Source: JBGPIT01 sp041485125 | Lineage (GTDB): Bacteria; Desulfobacterota; Binatia; UTPRO1 | Reading direction: 5' to 3' | Length of the DNA stretch: 19,971 bases | NCBI GenBank assembly: GCA_041485125.1 | Contig: JBGPIT010000047.1 | Span: 1 to 19,971 of the forward strand | In this document: positions 14,378 through 19,971 of the stretch, in pieces | Layout: the number at the start of each line of letters is the position of its first letter | How positions within the stretch are numbered: the first letter of the stretch is position 1 | Notes under the pieces: model-generated | Seen by the model: the letters and a program-made list of their open reading frames with translations, nothing else | Told to the model about the DNA's origin: nothing | Databases searched by the model: none | Position numbers and translations under genes: made by a program

Positions 14378-16102
14378 ATGGACGCATTCACCGCCTCGCA
14401 CCCGAGCCTGCAGCGCGCTTTGTCGGAGCGCGGCTACACCACACCGACACCGGTGCAGGCGGCGATCTTGCTGCCCGACGCGGTGGGACGCGATCTGCTC
14501 GTCTCGGCGCAGACCGGATCGGGGAAGACCGTCGCGTACGGCCTCGCGATCGGCGAGACGTTGCTCGGCAGCGCCGAGGCGTTCAGTCCGGCGGCGAAGC
14601 CGCAGGCGCTCGTCGTCGCACCGACGCGTGAGCTCGCGCTCCAGCTCGAGAGCGAGCTCGGCTGGCTTTACGCGCACACCGGCGCCCGCATCGTCTCGTG
14701 CGTCGGCGGCATGGACATCCGTCGCGAGCAACGCGCGCTCGCGCGCGGCGCCCACATCGTGGTCGGCACGCCGGGCCGCCTCTGCGATCATCTCGAGCGC
14801 GGCCGACTCGACGTCTCGGCGCTCGCGGCCGTCGTCCTCGACGAGGCCGACGAGATGCTCGACCTCGGCTTTCGCGAGGATCTCGAGCGCATCCTCGATC
14901 GGACGCCGAGCGAGCGCCGCACCCTGCTCTTCTCGGCAACCTTGCCGAAGGAGATCCTCGGCCTCGCGCGCCGCTATCAACGCGACGCGCGGCGCATTGC
15001 GGTCTCGGCCGCCGACGAGCCGCACGGCGACATCGAGTACCGGGTGATGCAGATCGCGCCCCAAGACCGCGATCACGCCGTCGTGAACGCGCTGCGCTAC
15101 TTCGACGCGAGCGGCGCCCTCGTCTTCTGCTCGACGCGCGAAGCGGTCCGCCAGCTGCACGGCAACCTCCTCGAGCGCGGCTTTGCGGTGGTCGCGCTCT
15201 CCGGCGAGCTCGACCAACCGGCGCGCCAGCGGGCGCTGCAGGCGTTGCGCGACGGGCGCGCGCGCGTCTGCGTCGCAACCGACGTCGCGGCGCGCGGCCT
15301 CGATCTCCCCGACCTCGGTCTCGTCATCCACGGCGATCTGCCGCGCAGTCGCGAGAGCTTGATGCACCGGAGCGGCCGCACCGGCCGTGCCGGCAAGAAG
15401 GGCGTGTGCGTGCTCGTCGTGCCGCACAACCAACGCCGGCTCGCCGAGCGCTTGCTCAAGTCCGCGCACGTCGACGCCCGCTGGAGCGGACCGCCGACCG
15501 CCAACGCCATCCGGGCCCGCGACCAGGAGCGGCTCGTGCGCGAGCTCGCGACTCTCGCCGCGGAGCCGTCCGAGGACGATCTCAGCGCCGGCCGCGCCCT
15601 GCTCGCCGAGCGCACACCCGAGCAGATCGCGATCGCGCTCGTGCGTCTCCATCGCGGGCTCTTGCCGTCGCCCGAGGAGCTGGCACCGCAACCCGCCCGT
15701 CCGGCCGAGCAGCGCGAGCGTCCGCCGGGACCGCACGACCGTCGCGACCGCGGCGAGGTGCGCGCGCGGCCCGCGGGAGCGCGGCACGGCCGCGGCGAGG
15801 GCGCGGTCGTCTTCCGCATGAACGTCGGCCGCGAGGGCAACGCCGATCCGCGCTGGCTCCTGCCGCTCATCTGCCGGCGCGGTCGCGTCACCAAGAGCGA
15901 GATCGGCCGCATCCAGATCTTCGCGCGCGAGACCCACTTCGAGGTCGCGCCGCACGCGGTCGCGCGACTCGCCTCCGCGGTACGCCGACCCGACAGCAAG
16001 GACGGGCACATCCGCATCGAGCCCGTCAGCGCCGACGGCAAGGACGCTCCACGTCGCACGCGTGCGAAGGTCGATCGCGACTTCCGCCGGCCGGAGACGT
16101 GA
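14378..16102 (+). CDS. DEAD-box ATP-dependent RNA helicase with DbpA-type C-terminal domain
   Basis: A 574-residue RNA helicase. Core motifs in order: Q-motif with Phe4 and Gln27 (TPTPVQ), Walker A SAQTGSGKT with Lys50, PTRELALQ, GTPGRL, Asp155-Glu-Ala-Asp158, SAT (FSATLP), FCSTRE, ATDVAARGLDLP and His330-Arg-Ser-Gly-Arg-Thr-Gly-Arg. Domain two ends near 370. An Arg/Pro-rich linker (about 430-475) leads to a C-terminal domain (about 477-550, FRMNVGREGNADPRWLLPLICRR) like the DbpA RNA-binding domain, which targets 23S rRNA hairpin 92 in E. coli. Likely role: ribosome assembly or RNA remodelling. Start: ATG 14378 places the Q-motif normally; GTG 14306 with AAGGGAG would add 24 non-conserved residues and cannot be excluded. 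Confidence 0.94.
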   Translation: MDAFTASHPSLQRALSERGYTTPTPVQAAILLPDAVGRDLLVSAQTGSGKTVAYGLAIGETLLGSAEAFSPAAKPQALVVAPTRELALQLESELGWLYAHTGARIVSCVGGMDIRREQRALARGAHIVVGTPGRLCDHLERGRLDVSALAAVVLDEADEMLDLGFREDLERILDRTPSERRTLLFSATLPKEILGLARRYQRDARRIAVSAADEPHGDIEYRVMQIAPQDRDHAVVNALRYFDASGALVFCSTREAVRQLHGNLLERGFAVVALSGELDQPARQRALQALRDGRARVCVATDVAARGLDLPDLGLVIHGDLPRSRESLMHRSGRTGRAGKKGVCVLVVPHNQRRLAERLLKSAHVDARWSGPPTANAIRARDQERLVRELATLAAEPSEDDLSAGRALLAERTPEQIAIALVRLHRGLLPSPEELAPQPARPAEQRERPPGPHDRRDRGEVRARPAGARHGRGEGAVVFRMNVGREGNADPRWLLPLICRRGRVTKSEIGRIQIFARETHFEVAPHAVARLASAVRRPDSKDGHIRIEPVSADGKDAPRRTRAKVDRDFRRPET

Positions 16103-16224
16103 AGTCTCGGCGGCGCGCGCGGACGGCGCGTCGCTCGACGGGTGTGGACGCGCGATTCGCGCTGACCGCGGTTGGAACGGGTCGTCTGGCCCGGCCGCCG
16201 GTGCCGCGTTATGACGCTCCGCCA

Positions 16225-17595
16225 ATGCCCCGCCGCCGATCGTCGCTCGCCGTCCTGGTGCTGCTTTTCGCGGTCGCATCCGCCGCACGAGCCGCGGAGC
16301 TTCCCCCGCCATGCGTCTACATGGTGCTCGTAGACGGTCTCGGCGCGCAGGCGCTCTCACCGACGGGGACGCCCGCGCTCTGGGCGATGAGCCACGGCGA
16401 CGCGCGCGGACGGCTCTACGGCGCGGCCGAGTCGGTGATGCCGGCGGTCACCACTACCAATCACGCCTCGGTCGCGACCGGCGTCTATCCCGCCGCCCAC
16501 GGCATCACCGGCAACGCGCACTGGGACCGCGACACCGCCGAGAGCGCGCCGCTCAACCGCGCCGATCGGATCGAGGTGGAGACGGTCTTCACGACGATGC
16601 GCCGGCGCGCACCGGCGCTGCGGAGCGCGGCGATCCTCGGCAAGAGCAAGCTCGCGGAGCTCTTCGGCGACGGCGGTGGCGAGCGCGCGCCGAACCGACT
16701 CTGGGGCGACGCGGCGTCGGACGCGCCGGCGACGGCGCCCGGATCGGATGCACGCACCATGGACGAGGTCATGGAGACCCTCGTCCGCGACGACCCGAGC
16801 TTCGTCCTGGTGAATCTCGGCGACGTCGACCGCACGTCGCACGTCTTCGGCCCGCAGAGCCCGGAGGCGGCACAGGCGGTCTTCACGGCCGACCGCCAGA
16901 TCGCGCGCCTGGTCCAGCTCCTGGAGGCACGCGGAACGTGGGAGCACACGGTCCTGATCGTCTCCGCCGACCACGGGCTCTACGACGTCCCGCGATCGGA
17001 GCCACCGCCCTACCTGGTCCTCGGCGATCTGCTCGACCGGCACGGGATCACCGGCGTCGCCGTGGTCTCACACGGCGGCATGGCGTCCATCTACCTGCGC
17101 GACCTCGACGCGCGCGCGCCGGCGGTCGACGCCGGCGGCGCCGCGCGTTTGAAGGCGGCACGTGACGCCGTGCTCGCGGAGCCTGCCGTCGAGGAGGCGC
17201 TCTATCGTCTGCCGAACGCCGCCGACGGCGGCGCCGCGCACACGCTCGACGCCGTCCATCCGGAGTGGCGGCTCTCGCACCCCCGCATCGGCGAGCTGGT
17301 CGTGGTTGCCCGCGGCGGCTTCTTCTTCGCCGAGCCGTTCTCGGGCAAGCCGCCGAAAGTGCGCGGCTCGCACGGAAGTCCCACATCGGGACGAGTGCCA
17401 CTGCTCGTGACCGGCGGTCACCCGCGTCTCCGACCGGGCATGACGACCGTCGAGCGGCGGGTCGCGGCGCCGGATCTCGGCATGACGGCGCGCTGGCTCC
17501 TCGGCCTGCCCCGACCACGCTACGGGAGCGGCGCGCTCGTACCGCCGCGCCTCGCGGGACGGGTCCTGAAGGATGCCTTCCTCCCCGTGCCCTAG
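16225..17595 (+). CDS. Secreted nucleotide pyrophosphatase/phosphodiesterase-family enzyme
   Basis: A 456-residue alkaline-phosphatase-superfamily enzyme. Residues 1-24 are a signal peptide (MPRRRSSL, hydrophobic core, ARA-A), so it is exported. All seven metal and catalytic residues of the NPP/type I phosphodiesterase group can be read: Asp37 (LVDGLG), Thr76 nucleophile (VTTTNHAS), Asp202 and His206 (DVDRTSH), Asp249-His250 (SADHG) and His383 (GSHGSP). It should cleave phosphodiester or pyrophosphate bonds using two zinc ions in the periplasm or outside; substrate preference is unknown. ATG 16225 is chosen because it starts the signal peptide; there is no strong ribosome site, and a GTG eight codons earlier is also in frame. 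It is 122 bases after the helicase gene and convergent with the glycosyltransferase, sharing a CTAG at the stops. Confidence 0.9.
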   Translation: MPRRRSSLAVLVLLFAVASAARAAELPPPCVYMVLVDGLGAQALSPTGTPALWAMSHGDARGRLYGAAESVMPAVTTTNHASVATGVYPAAHGITGNAHWDRDTAESAPLNRADRIEVETVFTTMRRRAPALRSAAILGKSKLAELFGDGGGERAPNRLWGDAASDAPATAPGSDARTMDEVMETLVRDDPSFVLVNLGDVDRTSHVFGPQSPEAAQAVFTADRQIARLVQLLEARGTWEHTVLIVSADHGLYDVPRSEPPPYLVLGDLLDRHGITGVAVVSHGGMASIYLRDLDARAPAVDAGGAARLKAARDAVLAEPAVEEALYRLPNAADGGAAHTLDAVHPEWRLSHPRIGELVVVARGGFFFAEPFSGKPPKVRGSHGSPTSGRVPLLVTGGHPRLRPGMTTVERRVAAPDLGMTARWLLGLPRPRYGSGALVPPRLAGRVLKDAFLPVP

Positions 17596-18674
17596 GCCGC
17601 GTCGCGGTCGCGACGGCGCACCGCACGCTCGCCGATGCGCACGCCGCGCCCGCGCACCGACTGCACCAACTCGCCGAGGAAGCCGGTCGCGTACGAGAGA
17701 TGGCAGGCGGGGAAGAGGATCATGAACAGCGGCAAGCACCGCGGATCGCGCACGCGTAGCGTCTCCTGGATCGAGAACGCCGCCAGCAGCGCGACGTAGG
17801 CGGCGAGCGGCGCGAAGTAGAGCGGACCCGGCGCGAGCGGCAGTGACACGAGATAGAGCAGGAAGACCACCGGCACCAGGAACATCGGCGACAGCGAGTC
17901 CGGCACGACCAGCGTGTTCTGCCAGCGGCCGCGGCCGTACTTGAAGATCTGGCGGCAGAAGCCCGCCAGCGTGCCGCGCCGCAGGTGGTACACGACGAGG
18001 TCGGGATCGTGCAGCATGCGGACGCCGCGCGCGGCGAGGCCGGCGAGCAGGATGTTCTCCTCGTTGCACACCACGTGCTCGGGGAACGGTCCTTCGAGAT
18101 CGCCGAAGGCGCTCCGGCGGATGGCGAGGTTGCAGAGGATGAGGGCACGGTCGTCGACCGTCTCGACGCCGCCCCGCCGGCGGTAGCGACGGCTCACCGA
18201 TGCCGAGCCGAACGGCGACTCGAGCACCCGCCCGACGCAATGCTCGAACCGTCCGCTGTCGGGCGGCGTCAGGTTCGGACCGCCGACCACGCCGACGTCG
18301 GCGCGCTCGGCGAAGACGCGCAGCGCGCGCGCGAAGAGATCGGGCACGATCGTCACGTCGTCGTCGAGGAAGTAGACGACGTCGCCGTTGGCGCGCGCCA
18401 TCGCGGCGTTGCGTGCGCCCGCGGGCGAGGTCGCGGGGATCGACAGCACGAGCACGCGCGCGTCGCGGCCGGCGAAGTCGCGGAGCAGGCCGTCGCTCGC
18501 CGGATCGGGCCCGTTCACGACGACGAGCACCTCGGCATCGGCCGGCAGCGCCGCCGCGAAGACGCTCTCGAGACAGCGCGCCAAGAGCTGGAGGCGGCGG
18601 TGGGTCACGATGACGACGCTCAGCGCGATCGCGGAGCCGGCGCCGGAATCGCGCCGCTCATGGGGCCGCGTCAC
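17592..18674 (-). CDS. Family 2 glycosyltransferase with C-terminal membrane segments
   Basis: About 360 residues. The GT2 GT-A domain starts with LSVVIVTHRR, followed by VLVVVNG, SPAGARNAAM and the metal/nucleotide-sugar motif LDDDV with Asp104-Asp106 (numbered from this start). The acceptor-side acidic residues are in NEENILLAGLAARG, and a conserved QIFKYGRGRW segment follows. Residues about 265-330 contain two or three hydrophobic helices (FLVPVVFLLYLVSLPLA, YFAPLAAYVALLAAFSI), tethering it to the inner membrane. The start GTG overlaps the upstream glycosyltransferase stop as GTGA, the usual coupled arrangement; GTG at 18683 is an alternative. It likely transfers a sugar during surface-glycan assembly. 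The donor and acceptor cannot be read. Confidence 0.92.
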   Translation of the reverse strand: MTRPHERRDSGAGSAIALSVVIVTHRRLQLLARCLESVFAAALPADAEVLVVVNGPDPASDGLLRDFAGRDARVLVLSIPATSPAGARNAAMARANGDVVYFLDDDVTIVPDLFARALRVFAERADVGVVGGPNLTPPDSGRFEHCVGRVLESPFGSASVSRRYRRRGGVETVDDRALILCNLAIRRSAFGDLEGPFPEHVVCNEENILLAGLAARGVRMLHDPDLVVYHLRRGTLAGFCRQIFKYGRGRWQNTLVVPDSLSPMFLVPVVFLLYLVSLPLAPGPLYFAPLAAYVALLAAFSIQETLRVRDPRCLPLFMILFPACHLSYATGFLGELVQSVRGRGVRIGERAVRRRDRDAA

Positions 18675-19762
18675 CAGCGCCACGCGCGCGGGTCATAGCC
18701 GGCCCGCTCGGCCTCGATCAATCGGAGGAGCGCGCGATACGCGGCGATCTGCCGGTCGAGCGCGAAGCGCGACGCGGTGGCGCGCGCGCCGCGGGTCAGC
18801 CGGTCACGCAGCCCCTCGTCGCACCGCAGCCGCCGCAGGTGTGCGCCGACGTCGTCGCGCGAGGTCGCGAGCAGACCGTTCACGCCGTGCGCGACGATCT
18901 CCGGCACCCCGCCGCGCGCCTCGGCGACGATCGGCACGCCGGCGGCGAGCGCCTCGAGCAGCGCCAGCGGATGACATTCGACGACCTCGTTCGCAGTCGT
19001 GTAGCACAGCACGTCGAAGCCCCCGAGCACCTCGGCGGCCTCGCCGCGCGGCACGTAACCCGTGAAGCTCACCCGGTCCTCGTGACCGAGCTCGGCGGTA
19101 CGGCGCTCCAGCGCGACGCGTAGCGGGCCGTCGCCGGCGATCACGAAGCGCGCGCCGCGCACGCCGTAGCTCGCGACCGCATCGATCCAGTCGGCGGGAA
19201 TCTTTCCTTCGCGCAAGCTGCTGAGGCGGCCGACGACCATCTCCGAGCCACGGTGGCGCCGCGCGGAACGCGGGGGGAAGCGTCGCAGATCGACCCCGTT
19301 CGGGATCAGGTGCACGCGATCGGGCGGCACGCCCCCGACCTGATCGCGTTGGCTGCCCGCGACCAGCACGTAGCGGTCGTATCCGCGCGGCACCGCGATG
19401 CCGGCATGATGCAGCACCAGGACGAAATACGGTCGGCGTGAGAGCGGCAGGTGCCGCCGCGACCCGACCCAGCGCTTCCATGGATCCCGCCCCCACCAGT
19501 GGAACAGCACGACGTCGGGATCGAAGCCCGCGAGGATCTCCGCCCGCCCGGACTCGCGGCTGAACGCCTGCCAGTGGACGTCCGACGCGACGACGCCGGC
19601 GCGCCCGAACACGCTGAGGAACTCCTCGTGCGGCGCGATCGCGTTCACGGCGCTGCAGTGTACGACGCGGTGCTCGTGCTCGCGCAGGCCGAGCACGAGG
19701 TCGACGAGCACGGTCTCGGCGCCGCCGTGCGCGAGCGAGTCGATGACGGAGAGGATCTTCAT
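18671..19762 (-). CDS. Family 4-like (GT-B) glycosyltransferase
   Basis: A 363-residue GT-B glycosyltransferase. The N-terminal half begins MKILSVIDSLAHGGAETVL, the classic GGAE acceptor-side loop. The C-terminal half has VVGRLSSLREGK, FVIAGDGPL, FTGYVPRGE and the donor-binding E-x7-E motif in ECHPLALLEALAAGVPIVAE, followed by GGVPEIV. This matches retaining glycosyltransferases of the GT4 type, cytoplasmic or loosely membrane-bound. The ATG overlaps the stop of the preceding gene as ATGA, and its own stop overlaps the GT2 start, so all three are probably translated in sequence. Sugar specificity is unknown. The product belongs to the same glycan pathway as its neighbours by inference. Confidence 0.93.
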   Translation of the reverse strand: MKILSVIDSLAHGGAETVLVDLVLGLREHEHRVVHCSAVNAIAPHEEFLSVFGRAGVVASDVHWQAFSRESGRAEILAGFDPDVVLFHWWGRDPWKRWVGSRRHLPLSRRPYFVLVLHHAGIAVPRGYDRYVLVAGSQRDQVGGVPPDRVHLIPNGVDLRRFPPRSARRHRGSEMVVGRLSSLREGKIPADWIDAVASYGVRGARFVIAGDGPLRVALERRTAELGHEDRVSFTGYVPRGEAAEVLGGFDVLCYTTANEVVECHPLALLEALAAGVPIVAEARGGVPEIVAHGVNGLLATSRDDVGAHLRRLRCDEGLRDRLTRGARATASRFALDRQIAAYRALLRLIEAERAGYDPRAWRW

Positions 19763-19971
19763 CCCGCGCGCTCTCGTGCCGCTGGCGCGGCGCTCGCCGC
19801 GAGCGCGTCGAGCAGCACCGCTTCGTAGCCCCGGATCATCTCTCCGAGGTCGTGGCGGCGGAGCGCGAGCGCGCGGCTGCGACGGCCGAGGCGCGCCCGC
19901 AGCTCCGGCTCCGCGAGCAGCTCGACCAGCGCGCGGCCGGTCTCGAATTGCCGCAGCGGCGCGACCAGATA
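19759..19971 (-). CDS. Partial glycosyltransferase, C-terminal end only
   Basis: An open frame running in from the right edge, with the last 70 residues visible. They read as the C-terminal helix of a GT-B glycosyltransferase: ELLAEPELRARLGRRSR, then LGEMIRGYEAVL and an Ala-rich tail ending RERAG. Its TGA overlaps the next gene's ATG (ATGA). The catalytic parts lie outside the window, so family membership rests on this short region and on context. Confidence 0.75.
   Translation of the reverse strand, partial: YLVAPLRQFETGRALVELLAEPELRARLGRRSRALALRRHDLGEMIRGYEAVLLDALAASAAPAARERAG

Overview
The window is very GC-rich (roughly two thirds G+C or more by eye), with compact genes, purine-rich ribosome binding sites and many long antisense open frames of the kind high GC produces. 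No rRNA, tRNA, CRISPR array, insertion sequence or phage gene was seen. The gene mix suggests a free-living, metabolically versatile bacterium of the deltaproteobacterial/Myxococcota/Binatota kind: a cysteine-rich lipoprotein with a Thr-Pro linker, a multi-domain PAS/GAF histidine kinase, a stand-alone molybdopterin enzyme and a single-RRM glycine-tailed RNA-binding protein. That placement is an inference from gene content only.

Layout. 1-3000: a weakly supported small membrane protein (minus), a small exported protein (plus), a cysteine-rich lipoprotein (minus) and a receiver-only response regulator (plus). 3016-11189: a run of five minus-strand genes, in transcription order an N-acyl-D-amino-acid deacylase-like amidohydrolase, a membrane sensor histidine kinase, a molybdopterin oxidoreductase, an HxlR regulator and an atypical short-chain dehydrogenase. 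The last three are tightly packed (10-nt gap, then a TGATG stop/start overlap) and are probably one operon. 11273-12048: a dicistronic unit with promoter-like sequence, leader hairpin, RRM protein, four-cysteine zinc-ribbon protein and a 13-bp hairpin. 12164-14053: a ChrA-type transporter (plus) and a PlsC-like acyltransferase (minus), convergent. 14378-17595: a DEAD-box RNA helicase with a DbpA-type C-terminal domain and a secreted nucleotide pyrophosphatase/phosphodiesterase-family enzyme. 17592-19971: three minus-strand glycosyltransferases joined by 4-nt ATGA and GTGA overlaps, the first running off the window's right edge.

How the genes may work together. The glycosyltransferases look like part of an exopolysaccharide or cell-surface glycan locus that continues to the right. 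The molybdoenzyme, HxlR regulator and SDR look like a small regulated redox operon. The SDR lacks the canonical catalytic Tyr and Ser, so a reductase role is doubtful. The RRM and zinc-ribbon genes look like an RNA-binding pair under shared control. I did not find a clearly new defence or mobile system. The least explained items are the RRM/zinc-ribbon dicistron, the molybdoenzyme-HxlR-SDR operon, the kinase's N-terminal membrane domain and the cysteine-rich lipoprotein.
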